DNA from: Smallanthus sonchifolius | Taxonomy: Eukaryota; Streptophyta; Magnoliopsida; Asterales; Asteraceae | Length of the DNA stretch: 64,000 bases | Assembly: GCA_023525975.1 (NCBI GenBank) | Contig: CM042023.1 | Coordinates: 20,323,501 to 20,387,500, forward strand | Reading direction: 5' to 3' | Shown: positions 24,642-37,070 of the stretch, in pieces | How positions within the stretch are numbered: position 1 is the first letter of the stretch | Layout: each line of letters opens with the position of its first letter | Position numbers and translations under genes: made by a program | Notes under the pieces: generated by a model | Databases searched by the model: none | What the model saw: only the letters and a program-made list of their open reading frames with translations | Told to the model about the DNA's origin: nothing

Positions 24642-24979
24642 TTTTACTTTAAATTGTTACTTCCTAGTTATTACGGTATGTAATTACCTTAATTCAGTTC
24701 GCTCACTATTTTATTTATGTTTTATTAAAAATGCCCCTTAATGAAGTTGTTTAGCACTGATTTATGTTTTATTAAAAATGTCCCGCTTATTTTTTTTCTA
24801 AATCCCGGTATTATAAATACACCTCAATCGGAGATATAACTAGTAACCATTTAAAGTAATTTCAATCATATTTTATCTCAAAATATCGTTTATTTAATTC
24901 ATAAATCTTTATTAATAACTATTTAATATTTTCTTTATTTAACACTGTGTTAGCAAAGTATGCAGGCCCAAACATGTAA
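24642..24979. other. AT-rich, nothing recognised
   Basis: No supported gene or repeat end between the Helitron and the hAT element. Confidence 0.5.
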
Positions 24980-24987
24980 CGAAGTGT

Positions 24988-26509
24988 CGAGTTGAATAAA
25001 AAAACCGGAACTGGAACCGGTTCTTCCCGAAAACCGTTTATTCTGGACCTGAACCGGAACCGGAACCGACCCTACCCGTAGGATCTGGATAGGTTCCAAT
25101 ATTTCTAGTCAAAACCGGTTCTAAAAATACCCGAAACAGGTTCTACCCAAAACCGGTTCTCTCCCAAACCCGGTTCTCCCAAAACCGGTTCATCCAAAAC
25201 CGGTTCTCTCCCGAAAAACGTGTTGGAACTTTTTTGACCGTTTTATAGCGGTAATATAGCCGTTATAGCCTCTTTTAGGCATTTTTTTTTACCTTTTAAT
25301 GGTCTAACTTAGTATAAATAGTTGGTGAATGTTTAGGTTTAGTTACCACACTCGAAAACTATCAAAATCTCAAAAAAGGCTAAAAAAGTGGCTTCCGAAT
25401 CGGCTACCGCTTCCGCCTCGGCTAGTAGCAAACCAAACGTGGTGGAAGTTATTCCCACAACGAGAAACCCAAGTCTTTTTGTTCACTTCGAGTTATGTAA
25501 AATGTCTTTCGATTCTAACAAAGCTCGTTGCGTTCATTTGGAATTGCACGAAGATAAGCCTAATTTTGTTCCAAATGCAATCTCTGAGTTTAATAAACTC
25601 AGAGACCAATTTATTTGAGATTTATCAATCAAAATATGCTCAATTATCACAAATACATCAAGCTTTTGAAAATGCGACTTCAAGTAGTAGTCGTAGTAGA
25701 AATTTAAAGGTTTGTTTGTTTAATACTTTGAGAAGTGACAATGCGAAACAAGCTCGTGGTAACAGCCCAACTAGCAAGCTCGGGAGATATATTGCAACGA
25801 ATTTTCTTGCAAGCGTCACTCCCGAAGAAGAATTTGAAAACTTTGACATTTTGGCTTGGTGGAAAGAAAAGGAATCCCAATTTCCGATCCTAGCCGCTAT
25901 GGTCTGTGATCTACTAACCGTCCAAGCTTCTACGGTAACTTCGGAATCGGCCTTTTCTTTTAGTGGCAATGTTATTTCTTTGAGAAGAACAAGACTTACC
26001 TCGAATCGGTAGAAATGTACATATGCTTGAAGGAATATTTGGATGCGGCGGAGCGTATACAAGATTCATCTTCACTTGAAGATGAAAACATCGTTGAAGC
26101 GAAGATACACAAGGATGAGATCGACATGGGAATGTCAAGCCCACTAGAAGAAGATTAATAAATCACAAATGAAGTCACGAAGATGATCAAAAAACGAAGT
26201 CACGAAAAGAAAAACGAAGACATTCAAGTTTTTTTATATAATTTATCTATGTTTATGAGTTTATGTTTTAAACATTTATCTATTTTGTAACATTTTAAGT
26301 TTTTAATGTTATTGGACTTTTTAAGTTAGTTATTTATATGTTTAATTAATGTATTTATATGTTTAACTAAGTTTTTCGAATAGCCGGAAATAGGTTTTTT
26401 AAATACCCGCCTTGAATTACCGAAACCGGATACATAGGGTCAGGTTTTTCAACCAAGAACCGGACCTGGAACCGGAACAGGTAAGAATACATGATTTGTG
26501 CACCTATGT
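24988..26509 (+). mobile_element. Internally deleted hAT element (candidate limits)
   Basis: A hAT pseudogene lies inside. The 8-mer CGAAGTGT occurs at 24980-24987 and at 26510-26517, as expected for a hAT target duplication. Inside both ends are arrays of AACCGGAACCGG/CCGGTTCT motifs. Clear terminal inverted repeats were not seen at these exact limits, so they are provisional. Confidence 0.5.
25388..26157 (+). pseudogene. hAT (BED-type, ricesleeper-like) transposase, internally deleted and frameshifted
   Basis: The N-terminal frame (25388-25618) carries an A/S-rich start and a BED-finger-like stretch (FELCKMSFDSNKARCVH), ending at a stop. A second frame, open from 25329 to 26012, picks up at about 25600 with KYAQLSQIHQAFENA and runs into a hAT dimerisation domain. 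That domain shows KLGRYIATNFLASVTPEEEFENFDILAWW, PILAAMVCDLLTVQAST and SESAFSFSGNVISLRRTRLT. A third frame from about 26008 adds VEMYICLKEYLDAAERIQD and an acidic tail ending at TAA 26155. The catalytic core between the BED finger and the dimerisation domain is missing. In the family these proteins cut and paste hAT elements; this copy cannot encode an active enzyme. Confidence 0.85.
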
Positions 26510-26517
26510 CGAAGTGT

Positions 26518-27418
26518 GTAGTTACAGTGACTATGTAACCAAACACACGAAAATATAACAATCTCGGTAAGATGAAAGACAAATTTTGAATCTATTTAAC
26601 TAATTTAATTTTTTGAACATAAACTCACAAACTGAATTTTAATTTTAAATAATTTTCATATTGAGTTATAATCCGGTTTTCGGTGTTATGAGAAAAATGA
26701 TCTAAACTAACTACACATAAAAAACGTAAAACTATTTCAAACTCAGATTTTTTAAAATATATCCAAACTTATAAATCAAGGTAACATGTTTGATCCATAT
26801 TTTAGGGTGGATTATTTTAGGGCGATCCAAGAAATCTCAAGTCGTTGAATGATCCAAGAAAGGAGGTTTTTGGGTCTTATTCAACCCAAAAAGAGTCAAA
26901 ATCACCATTAAATTATTCCTTGGATATAAGAGCTAATATAATATAATAATAATCACTAAAGCATGTAACTTTACTTGGAAAACAAGTAATAGAAACTTGT
27001 GCAAAGAACATTAATTAAAAAACAAGATATCATAGAAATATAGCATGCTAAACTTCATAGAAATATTTATTGTAATATAATAAATTGATATTATTTTCTT
27101 ATAATTTGTTTCTATCGACCTTTTATTTGTTTAAATATCTTTCAACAGCCAATTGCAATTCATGAAGTAATGTATCCAAAGTTATGTTTAAAATGTTAAA
27201 ATTCCCTTCTTTACCTTTAAATGTTGTATGAAAAATCGAGTTTCATGAAAATTAACCTAAGATGAATTTTATACAAATTGGTGTTTTGAACATGACTAAT
27301 GGTTATTAATGATTATAATCATTGAAACTGTTTTAGATAATGATTCGAGAATTTATATGGTAAAATGCGATTTTTGGTGAATTCCATTACAAACGAGGTC
27401 AATGGATATTAGAAACAA
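26518..27418. other. AT-rich, nothing recognised
   Basis: No ORF with a domain and no repeat end that can be paired. Confidence 0.5.
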
Positions 27419-27610
27419 CTAGGTGTGATCCCCGCGCTACGCGACGGGTACTAAAAAAACTTAAAAAGAACCGGAAAAAGGGAAAAAAAAATTGGCAGAA
27501 TAAAAAAATGTTAAAAATATTCCGCTCACCAGGATCGAACCTCACTGATGACCAGCCCATGCCAATCTCCTTTTTATTAAAACTGGAAAGTTTATTCTTT
27601 TAACATAAAG
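27419..27610 (-). mobile_element. Helitron 3' terminus with adjacent tRNA-like module
   Basis: On the minus strand the sequence ends CCCGTCGCGTAGCGCGGGG...CTAG (27419) then T, a strong Helitron tail with a GC-rich hairpin. About 110-150 bp inside it is a tRNA-like piece with B-box-like GGTTCGATCC (27531-27545). The distal end is not located. Confidence 0.6.
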
Positions 27611-27844
27611 AAATTTGGTTTAAAAAAGAAAAAAAAACCACTAATCAAGTCGCATGGCCGCCCACAAAAACCAATAAGAACTCTGTACTTTAAATTTAAG
27701 TAGTAATAGGTTTAAACTTTAAATTTAATCCAAACCATTTCGGACAGTTGAGCATGTTCACCGAACCCAACCAGTTTCATTTATCGTTTTCGAACGAAAT
27801 CACATCAGCGGTTCCGCCAGAACTTTTATCGACACCAACTGAAC

Positions 27845-28500
27845 CAGGGACGGACCTACCCTAGGGCCAGGGGTAGCCCGCGTTACCCTCAACTTTTTAC
27901 GTGTAGTGCAAAAAAAAATTACGGTTTTATGTATCCGTTTGTAAATTATGTTACCCTTCAAATTTTTTTACGTTACCCCTCAAATTTTTTTAAAAGCTAA
28001 CACTTCATAAAAAGTTCAAAATTTTATAAAAAACCCAATACGTTACCTCAAGTCTTCACATTTTATTAAAGGTTTTGAGGTATTAGGTTTTAATAAAACA
28101 TTTGGACTCCAACCTAAATGTTTTATTAAAACCCAATACCTCAAAGTCTCAATTCTCAAACCCAAGCCAAGAAAAAAGACAGAGAGAGCGAGAACTATGA
28201 GACTGTGAGAGCCAGACACCGACCACTCGACCTGAGCTGAGACCACCGCCCGGCGTCGCCTCCACCAAACCCCAGTCCTTCGCCTCCGTAGTCCGCCTCG
28301 CCAGTCACATGTTACCGTAAATAAAAATTGTTTACAAGAAAGTACGGTAAAAAAAAAAGTTTCATTCATTTACATGAAAGTACGGTAAAAAAAATTTGTT
28401 TACATGAAAGTACCGTCAAAAAAAAATTTTGTTTCATTTACATGAAAGTACAATAAAAAAAAATCGTTACCCCTGAACTTTTATTTTAAATCCACCCCTG
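27845..28500. mobile_element. hAT MITE (656 bp) with an internal hairpin
   Basis: Starts CAGGGACGGAC (27845) and ends ATCCACCCCTG (28500), flanked by perfect AACTGAAC duplications (27837-27844 and 28501-28508). Inside, 28074-28145 forms a near-perfect hairpin with arms of about 30 bp. A GC-rich stretch at 28200-28310 looks like captured genic sequence. The 108-codon minus ORF across it has no recognisable domain. Confidence 0.9.
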
Positions 28501-28812
28501 AACTGAACCACACTCCCAATACCCTAAAACGGACCGAAGAGAGGCGCTAGTGGGAGACGAAAGGAATGGATTGGATTGGGTGCCATAGCATACCATGTAT
28601 ACATCCACAAATGATGTCCCTTTTCCTTGGTCTCAACCAAAATAGCTGCAAATTCATAAATGGATGGATTCAAGAAGAGCAGCTTCTCTAACTTGCAATG
28701 GAAGCCTATGACTATAAATTAAGTAAAAGTAAATACACATTTTCTGCTTCGCGTAAACATGTACAAAGCAACAAACTTCCACGATAATCATCAACAGCAA
28801 CGATCCGACTAA

Positions 28813-31800
28813 TTACTGGTTTTCTTCGGTCCTCGGCCTCTTATGTTCTTGAATGCTCACCTCATCTCCCCTCCTAACCCCACACATTGCTTGAGATAAA
28901 AATTCATGATCCTGAATACCCATCAACATGGTTAGAAACAAACTAGGATCAAGTGGCAATTTTATGTTTAGCACTAAGGAATCAAATGAAAAAGACTAGA
29001 TTAAAAGAAAACATGTCAAACAGGTTGGTTGAAAGTCGCCTAAAGTGTATTTTAAAGCATAAAGCCTCCTAAATTATTTTATTCAAAAAATATATTATTG
29101 TTGAAATAATAGAGAGTAAATTAGACGGATGGTTCCTATGATAAGATCAAATTTCACTTTTGGTCCTTTCGTTTGAGAAATTACGCACATGGCGCAAGTG
29201 TTTGCTTAGTCATAACACATTTGGTCCTTGGAATGGATGGCTGCTTGTTTCGGCATTAACTTTTTTAAAGATACTATTTTACCCCTCGACTTAAAAAACA
29301 AACAAACAAACTCAAGAGACCGCTGAGATCAAGAGATTGTTGATTTGAGAAATGCTTGCAGGTTCAGATCGAACATAGAAGAAAGACAGTAGTGAAACCC
29401 AGAAGAAGATGAAGAAAAAGGGACGAGTATTTAGGGTTATTTATTTTTTGTTCTTTAATTACAAGGGTATAATAGTCACTTCACATGAAACTAACAGAAA
29501 TTTAGCGCCAGTTAGTGAAAAGGACAAAATGTGTTATGACTGAGCAAATAGTTGGGACCATATGCGTAATTTCTCAAAAGAAAGGACTAAAAGTGAAATT
29601 TGACCTTACCATAGTGTAATTTACTCCAAATATAAACTATGTAATCATATTTGACAAAATAAATTTTATTTGAAAGTAAATAAAAATTTAGAGAACCCGG
29701 CTCGATCCATACCAAAACTACCTGTTTGGACATGTTACCAAAATCACCCGGCTCATTTTGCCACCCTCTTGAAGCTTAATAAACTACTGTAGTCAGTGTA
29801 CTTCAATGTGAACAAACCTTGTACAAGTTAAAACACGTGTATTATTTGCTTTCATTTTTGAGAAATGGGTTTCTTAAAAGACTACCATTCTAGTAACAGC
29901 CTGAGTGGATCTAACAACTTGAATGATAACAAATAAAAAACTCTTTTTTTTTCCTCATTTGATGCAAAAGAGCTACTAGTGACTAGAAAGATTGCGACAT
30001 TTTTCTTTTTTTTTATGGTGTTTGTTGAAGGCTTGAAGCTTTAAATCACAAATATACCATGACCTAATTAATTGACAGTAGACATGATTACACCACCATG
30101 CTACCACCGGTACAAGTAACAACTCATCTTCACTACTACGCTATTCATTATATTAAGGGATAATTTCATATATCCCTATCAGAGCTTGGTATGATATCAT
30201 ATTTACCTAACAAAAAATCTTAACATCAAATTTACCCAACAAAAAATCATAACATCAAATTTGCCCATTTTCAAATTTATGACTTTTAATCCCTTCCCTT
30301 AAAACTTGTATTAGAAAATGAGAGCTTAGAGTGTATAGAGAAAGAGAAGGGTACAATGGTCATATTATAAACTGCATTTGAAGAAATGGGTAAATATGAA
30401 ACTAGTATTTTGAATCGGTATGTTTGATATTAATATTTTTGGTTGGGTAAATATGAAATTATCCCATATTAAGGTAAAGTTAGTTAGTTGCAAGTGAAGT
30501 TCTATACTTCTATGCACATATGAACTAATTTAATGAAAATAATATTAACAAATATATAAAGATAAAAAATATTTAATTTACCTTGATCCCAAACGACGTT
30601 GAAGTTGCTCCACTGTTTGTCCCTTTCATGATATCTAATTGTACAGAAATACTGGCTTGTGATAAATCAACTCCAGAAGAACCCAATGCGCGTGTTAGAT
30701 TGTTCAACAGCCTGTGGGAACACCAATTTATCTCAAATGGATCTAATAAAAAAGCAAAAAGAAATTTAAAAATTAAAGCAAATGCTCACCCCTTAGAATA
30801 GGCACTTGAGATGCTAGATTCTTCTAGAACACTTGAAGGGCAGCTTGGAATAGCACCGTCACTTGAAAAAGGTATAGAATTCCAAGTTTGTGGTCTGGAT
30901 TGTGAAGTCAAGATGTCAATATCAGAGAAAGAACCCTGAGGACCGTGGGTAGGCTCAGATTCATATGTGTTTTGCTGTAATGACACGTCAACATGATCTG
31001 TTGCTTTGAAGGCAATCGGGCCACTCATGATGGGTTCTACCAAATTATGTGGATCTGTAATCATGGCTTGGGTGAGAACAAAATTACCCTCATCAACAGA
31101 ACCGTTTTTTATGAGCTGAGATTGATCTGCAAAGTTATCTGTACCACAATTTCCTCTCTGTTTGAAAATAAATATTATAGATCAATATCATGTCTGCTTG
31201 CAATAATGGCATAACACAGGCACGATAAGAGCTCCTTGCTTTTGACATACAATAGCCTTTGGCCTATTTCTCAAGTAATATGAAATCAATAAATTTAACA
31301 TGAAGCAAAAACTTAATCCACTCAACCTTAACTCAATGAGTGGAAAGTAATCCCTACTCATTAGCATCTACTACAACAGCACATAACTTGTTTGATGTAG
31401 TCAATTTTTATAAACCTAAACATGCTCCATGATCAGATAAAGTTCTTCTGGTTATACCCAAACTCTAGAATTAATAACACCCGACTAATCAATTCCTTAT
31501 AAGATAATATTAATATTCATTAACAAATAAGTAAAAAAAAAGAGAAAAACATGTTGATTATATCCAAATTTCACCATTCTTTGCTTTAAGTAAACTTTGT
31601 ATGATGAACTGTTATTACCAGTTTTTCCTCAAGATCAAATTATCAAACCAGTTTAAGAGTAGTAAGGTAATGTACTTTGACGACTAAAGTAAAAAACTAT
31701 GTTTTTCTGAACGGAGTAAATATTAGATATGCCATCAATCATAAGCAAACCAATATGCTTTACTAGATTCTTAGTAATATCACATCTGAAATTCATGAAA

Positions 31801-33666
31801 TCCTGCTAGGCTACTATAATAATTTTATTGGAAGTCCTAGCTCCATCAGACATGTCTAAGTTATGCCTTGGTTTAGTGTATATGTTTAATACACACAAAT
31901 AAAAAAGAAAAAATCTATAGGTCTACACAACTGTGAATGATTACTTGCATTTGTTAGTAAGTAGTCTAAAGCTTCACTTGATATGCATTTCCTTATACAT
32001 CGTCATCTTATAAACAGTTTAGCTGGCTAAGATAATTTCTATCGTGAACTTGAAAACCACAATTTGATATTCATTTTGTCTTCCTAATGGAATCATCTAT
32101 ATGCAGATATTGCATGTGCTATTACCGGGTTGTTTGTTTAAAATTACAACTATGTAAATGATTATGCTAGATTTTGAATACAGGCCATATTAGTCAAGTC
32201 CTTTTGTGAAAATATTTGGCAAGCAGCATCCTAACTTAGATGACTTATAACCAGTACTTTCATTCGAGAACAATCATGCCCACCAAGTTTAGAATTTAGA
32301 ACATCAACTGAATCAAAAAAAATTAATGATATTTCGTGTCATAAACTCATTAAGCAAAAGCCTACTTTAACCTCAGAAACAGAGTGAAGACAACAAGCAG
32401 ATTCCAACTATGTTAATATAAAGTCTGCTAGTAAAATTCCGGAGCTCATTAGAAACACATCTAACCCTTCCTGAACCCCTAGTCCCCAACAATGAGAAAC
32501 TCATACATAACACATTATATCTCCAAGACCCTTTAGTTGGTAATTGAAAGTGTGATAACAGGGACACACCATCAATTGGCAAAGAAAGAAACAAAAAGAA
32601 CCTCACCCAGTAACAAAAACATAAAAAACAGATATTTAAAACAGACAAAATTCATTGCTAAAATCATCTGTTAGAGAATGACAATACACAACTTCTACCC
32701 AAAGAAGTAAGAACAATATAGTAAAAAACAAAATGCAGATATGATGATTATGAATTTTACCCATGGCATCAATTTACTGGACTCTGGACTCCAACCTTGA
32801 TATGTTCCTTCATACACTTGCAATTTTTCTTGTAAAAACTGGATATACTGTATGACCTACATTCACAAACACACTCCCAAAGTCATGTTCAAGCATCAAA
32901 AAACTACAAGAAAAGTTGTATGCAGCAGCAAGAATACAAACCTCCAACAAGAATGAAGCCCTGTCTCTTTTCTGATCATTTTCAGGAATGAGGTCCCTCA
33001 GAATCTGAAATCTGCATAATTTCAAGATCATTATCCTCATGCATAATAACAAAGTTCACAGAAGCTTGTTCCAGAACTTAGCAACAAAATGAAATGGATG
33101 CATCACTTTGCATGTCGAACGTCTGTATTCACAATAGCAAAAGCATGGATTCCAAAAGAACACATATTTTGGAACTCCAAATCATCCAGATTAATAACAC
33201 CACAGGAATCCTATCCTCAACTCAAACATGTCAACAGAATCCTTCTAGACCTATATAATTTGACTCACTGAAAATATCAAACACATCACAAAATCGGCTG
33301 TACAAATAAGCACAAAATTAACCAATTTTCTATAATCTCATTCAAGCAAATCATACTCATGTAATTTTCAAAAACAGGATAGACGAAAATCAAGCATACA
33401 TACCTCTCATTAATTTTGCTCCTTCTACGCTGCTCCGTCTCAGAATGCTTCGACCGATGAGAACTCGCCTTCTGATCGCTCCTTCTCCCATCTACATTCA
33501 ATTTCAAAGTTCAATTTCACAATTATGCATGCATACATCTAGATACACAACATGCGTATAAGCATACAGAAAAACCTTTATGTGACGAACCATCAGTGGC
33601 TCTCGAAATAAAATCTTCATCATCCTCTTCTTCTTCCTGATGATGATTCTTCACAGACCTAACCAT
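28813..33666 (-). CDS. BIM2: BIM2-like bHLH transcription factor
   Basis: Seven coding exons on the minus strand keep frame: 33666-33576, 33491-33404, 33011-32942, 32856-32761, 31157-30790, 30711-30582, 28911-28813, giving 313 aa. An acidic N-terminus is followed by the bHLH: basic region RSKHSETEQRRRSKINER with the E-x-x-R-R pattern, helix 1 FQILRDLIPEND, loop QKRDRAS, helix 2 FLLEVIQYIQFLQEKLQVYEG. Then come the BIM tag YQGWSPESSKLMPW, a variable middle, SISSAYSKGLLNNLTRALGSSGVDLSQASISVQLDI and a basic C-terminal tail. BIM proteins bind E-boxes with BES1 in brassinosteroid signalling. Length and exon layout match BIM2 (about 311 aa in Arabidopsis). The first donor (AAAG|GTTTTT) is weak but needed. 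The ATG at 33666 lies 11 nt inside its exon, after a 5'-UTR intron. Which BIM paralogue it is remains inference. Confidence 0.92.
29114..29626. mobile_element. Foldback Mutator-type MITE in the last BIM2 intron
   Basis: GAGTAAATTA (29114) pairs with TAATTTACTC (29626). The arms continue as a long inverted repeat: TTTCACTTTTGGTCCTTTCG with its complement, and CATAACACATTTGGTCC with its complement. Flanking 9-mers do not match. It sits wholly inside intron 28912-30581. Confidence 0.75.
30159..30465. mobile_element. Mutator-type MITE in the last BIM2 intron
   Basis: Inverted ends GATAATTTCATAT / ATATGAAATTATC with a perfect 9-bp duplication ATATTAAGG (30150-30158 and 30466-30474). Interior repeats of ACATCAAATTTACCCA. 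Intronic, no ORF. Confidence 0.75.
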
Positions 33667-33677
33667 CACCTCAATTC

Positions 33678-33850
33678 CTACAGAATACACACAAAATTCC
33701 AGCAATTAACAAAAATCACACTTCCACAAACACATATACAGATAGCGAAAGAACATACTTGTGAGATGGAGCCGCGACCAGTGTAGCGGCGTGGCGACGG
33801 CAGCGATGGTGGCCGGTACGGCGGAGGAGTGCGGTGGTTAAAGTTCCGGA
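33678..33850 (-). promoter_or_regulatory. 5' UTR exon and 5'-UTR intron of the BIM2-like gene
   Basis: On the minus strand a GC-rich leader ends ...CTCACAA (33759) with donor GTATGT. The matching acceptor CTGTAG lies at 33683-33678, leaving 11 untranslated bases before the ATG. A leader intron of 81 bp follows. The 5' limit near 33850 is estimated. Confidence 0.5.
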
Positions 33851-34561
33851 TAAATGAGAACGGTACAACTGTACGGGTTACTGAAAAGCCCTAGGTCGAT
33901 ACTTTTGGTGGTAATGCTTGGTGATAAAATACGCGGTGGTGTTACATTTACACCGTTACATGGACCGGGTTTATTTTAATAAAAACTGGTTGGATACCCG
34001 CACTTCATAATGGGTGGTGTCAGGTCGCCTAATTCACTAATAATAGGTTTGGTTCGTAACAGTACTACAACGGTAACATCACTCGATATAGGTTATGATA
34101 CAAAAAAAAGTTGTGACCATTGTTGTGTTTATTTTAAGACAAATAGCTGGCTATGAACATTCAAATAGTCGGCTAAGGAAAGTCAAATAGCCGTCAAAAA
34201 TCGAGCCAAGATGGAAAAAAAAGCTCCAGCTAAGCCGTCTAAATAGACGGCTAAAATTTCCGTGATGTCACGTGCAACGTCTGATTGGTCTAAAATTTGA
34301 CAGATTCCAATTGGGCACGGAATTTGGAACCGGCTATTTGTCTTTATGACCATGTTTTAGACAACTAAAAAGTTGTGACCATTTTGGTAAAGTCAACTGG
34401 TCAAATGAACATTTTGATAATTTTCCCTTTATTCAAACTATTTTCTTTCTCTTTTTCTTCATATACGGACAAAAACCATATCTAATTTAATTTGTTATTA
34501 TACTATGTTAGAATCTCATGTATTACAAAGGTTTAATAAATGTAATTTTATATATATATAT
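33851..34561. other. Upstream region of BIM2; TAGCCGGCTA-type repeat patch
   Basis: Around 34136-34350 there are repeated, partly inverted pieces around AAATAGCCG, TAGCTGGCTA and AAAAAGTTGTGACCAT. A similar short patch (CCGGCTAAAT) recurs at 54010-54050. Possibly a degraded MITE; no ends could be paired. Confidence 0.35.
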
Positions 34562-34820
34562 TTTGAACGGTCAATGAATACTATAAGTCCGGCCACTCGG
34601 GTAAACCCATTGGCGAAAGGTCACCCACGCCCGAGAACGTAGACAACGCTGGTGACCAGGCCCGCCCATCATTTCAGGGAAAACCCACCACCCGAAGGCC
34701 CACTGTGGTAAACCCCTGGCCCACCTGAGAAAATTGCACCAAGTGAGTCTCGAACCCATTACCTCCACATTTGAAGGTCATGAGGGTGCCTCCTCCCAAA
34801 CCAATTGATCTGAGGCTCAT
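34562..34820 (-). mobile_element. tRNA-derived SINE (same family as 62565)
   Basis: Minus-strand copy about 250 bp long and clearly homologous over its whole length to 62565-62824. It has the same A-box region near CAGATCAATTGGTTTGGGAGG, a B-box-like GGGTTCGAGACTC and the body GGGCGGGCCTGGTCACC. T-rich left end corresponds to its 3' tail. Target duplication not clear. Confidence 0.7.
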
Positions 34821-35447
34821 TAGCATAATGTTATATACTTAGTAATACAAATTTTTATGTCTTTAAAAACTCGTGTATTACACGAGTTGAATAAACATGT
34901 GTATTACACTTGTTGAATAAAATATAATGTAATCCGTTAACACATTACTCGTCAAAATATGTATTTAAAAAATATACTTTGACGTGACAATTATAATTTA
35001 TGCTAAGTTAATTTTTAAAACATTTTTTTTCAACTGGGTATTAATTTTGTATGTAACTGATAACTGTAAATTTATATTAAATTCATTTGGTTAATAATAC
35101 AATAACTACCTATAATTAAATAATAAGTATCCATAACTAGATTTATATTAAATATTTAAAAATATATTCTTTTAATATCATTATTTAACAGGGGAGAGTG
35201 GCGAGAAAAACATGTTGAGGATACACAAAAAAATGAGACGTGTCCCCCTATAAATTTTATTTATCAGTATAAAGACTATGATGCTTATTTTTTATTAACT
35301 CTATTCAAATATGTAAGTATATATTATTTATTATGAGCTGAAGACAAACAAATTAATCTTGATAGTATAAGGGGCACAACCCTAAGTATCTAAAGTGATC
35401 CTACTAATGAGGATGTGACACCTTATTTTTACCCAAATCTCTTAAAC
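34821..35447. other. AT-rich, nothing recognised
   Basis: No supported gene. ACTCGTGTATTACACGAGTT near 34867-34886 is a small palindrome. Confidence 0.5.
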
Positions 35448-36626
35448 TATGTGTAATGGTAGTGTGAATGTGAGAACACACCCTGTGTCACGTAGGCGCC
35501 ACGTAGATACTGGCAGAACCCACCCTCACCTTCACCCAGGTGTGTAATAATGGGTGAAGGTGTCCAGTTTTGTAATAATTATATAATTATTATTTTTTAA
35601 TTTAATTAATTTGTATATATTATTTATATTAAAAAATAATGCTATTTAAATCACAAATAAATAAAAAACCTAATTTAATTTAATAAATTGGATTACAAAT
35701 ACATTGTAAAAATACAACAAATAAATCTAACGATAATTACGATTACTCCATAGATACTCCATCAGATCAGTTCTAAGTTTTGTATGAGTTTCCGAACAAC
35801 GGATTATTCGACGGTTTGTTTGTCTCTGTTTGTTTGTTATTTCTATATTAGTCGGCTCGTCCTCTTAATAATCGGTGCAGATAGCTCGCACTTTATCTTC
35901 TACAATCATGTTATGTAATATCAGACACGCATACAACTAGGGTTTTCCTTAAATATTTTTCTCATACAAGCTAATTATACTTACACGTTACAAAAACTAA
36001 TTTATATTTTACCACACTAAATTAGTTTATATATAAGTTTAAAAATACCTTCACAAAAATGGAAAAGACTATCACGCGATGTTTTATCCGCCATCTTCAA
36101 ATACTCATCCATTGAGTCGGATGCCTTCCCGTACGCGAGTTTTCGAATTACCGACGTACACTTTTGTAAAGCAGTGAACCCAAACTTCCTTCGGGCGTCA
36201 TATTTTTTACTAAATGATTTATAAACATCACTAACGCTTGAACCACACTCACGAAAGTTCCTCACCATCCAATGAGTCGGATGATGAATACGATGATGAA
36301 GATAAATCCATTGGAACTTGAAAACTTTTAGAGAGTATTTAGGAATATATAGAGTGTAGGTTTTTAAAGAAATGGTAATTGGTTTGTATATATAGATAGT
36401 TTAAAAAAATATTTTTTTATTATTTATTTTTTTTTGTGCCCCCTCCCCAACGGATAGCTTGACTCACCAACGGCTAGGTTGACCACCTCTTCCCCCTTCT
36501 CACGCTGTGAACACCATCACCTCCACTCTCTCACGCCCCCCTCACCTCCACCTGGCGTAGTGTTTCACGCCTGTGGTGGGGTGAGGTGGCACCACGTCCA
36601 CTGTCTCATGGTAGCATTACTCTTAG
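35448..36626 (-). mobile_element. PIF/Harbinger-like element with decayed transposase
   Basis: The outer segments carry imperfect inverted ends (GTGTAATGGTAGTGTGA near 35451 against TCATGGTAGCATTACTC near 36607-36623). Just inside come CACGTAGGCGCCACGT on the left and GGTGGCACCACGT on the right. A minus-strand Harbinger-type ORF lies within. Ends are approximate and the TTA/TAA target duplication was not confirmed. Confidence 0.55.
36017..36311 (-). pseudogene. PIF/Harbinger nuclease (HARBI1/ALP1-like) N-terminal remnant
   Basis: The minus ORF (36268-36017) reads KYDARRKFGFTALQKCTSVIRKLAYGKASDSMDEYLKMADKTSRDSLFHFCEGI. In order, this is the D-A-x-x-K-x-G-x-x-x-L-Q-K-C-T, A-Y-G and D-E-Y-L-x-x-x-x-x-T signature at the start of plant PIF/Harbinger nucleases. 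Just upstream, in another frame, a Ser-rich MDLSSSSYSSSDSLDGEE looks like the true N-terminus, so there is a frameshift near 36270. The DDE catalytic domain is absent. Confidence 0.75.
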
Positions 36627-37070
36627 TCTTACAAAGTACCAAAATTGGTAAGGCACAACCCAAAGTACCCTAACTCATTTTTACCCAAATCTCTTCACCC
36701 ACTTTTAGCCGAGATCACGGGTACATATACCCAAAATGAATACCCGCAATGCTTACGGGGGTATACCCCTTATACCCAAGCTATCCGAATATGATACCCG
36801 AGTGACGCCCCTGCACCCTAACAAAAAAAATCAAACCGGACAAATGACTTATTTATGTTTTGGTTAAGCCATTTTATAAAAACCGAATTTATGGTTCAGT
36901 TTCAGTTATGATGTGTCTTAACCTAATACTCGAATCGAACCTACATGTTACGTTTTTGTATGAATGTTCAATTTTGATGTTATAAAATCGTTAAATGATG
37001 GTAAAGTCTATAAGTTTATGTGAAATAGTTAGCTGTTACGGTGAGACGCCGGCTCAAAACAAAAATATAA
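36627..37070. other. Gene-free
   Basis: No gene. A GGGTAT/ATACCC-rich patch at 36720-36800 looks like a MITE fragment. Confidence 0.4.

Noticed and set aside
25658..26062. 134-codon minus-strand ORF
   Set aside because: Antisense shadow of the hAT dimerisation domain, which has clear family motifs on the plus strand.
28043..28369. 108-codon minus-strand ORF as a gene
   Set aside because: Lies inside a hAT MITE and includes the hairpin; no domain.
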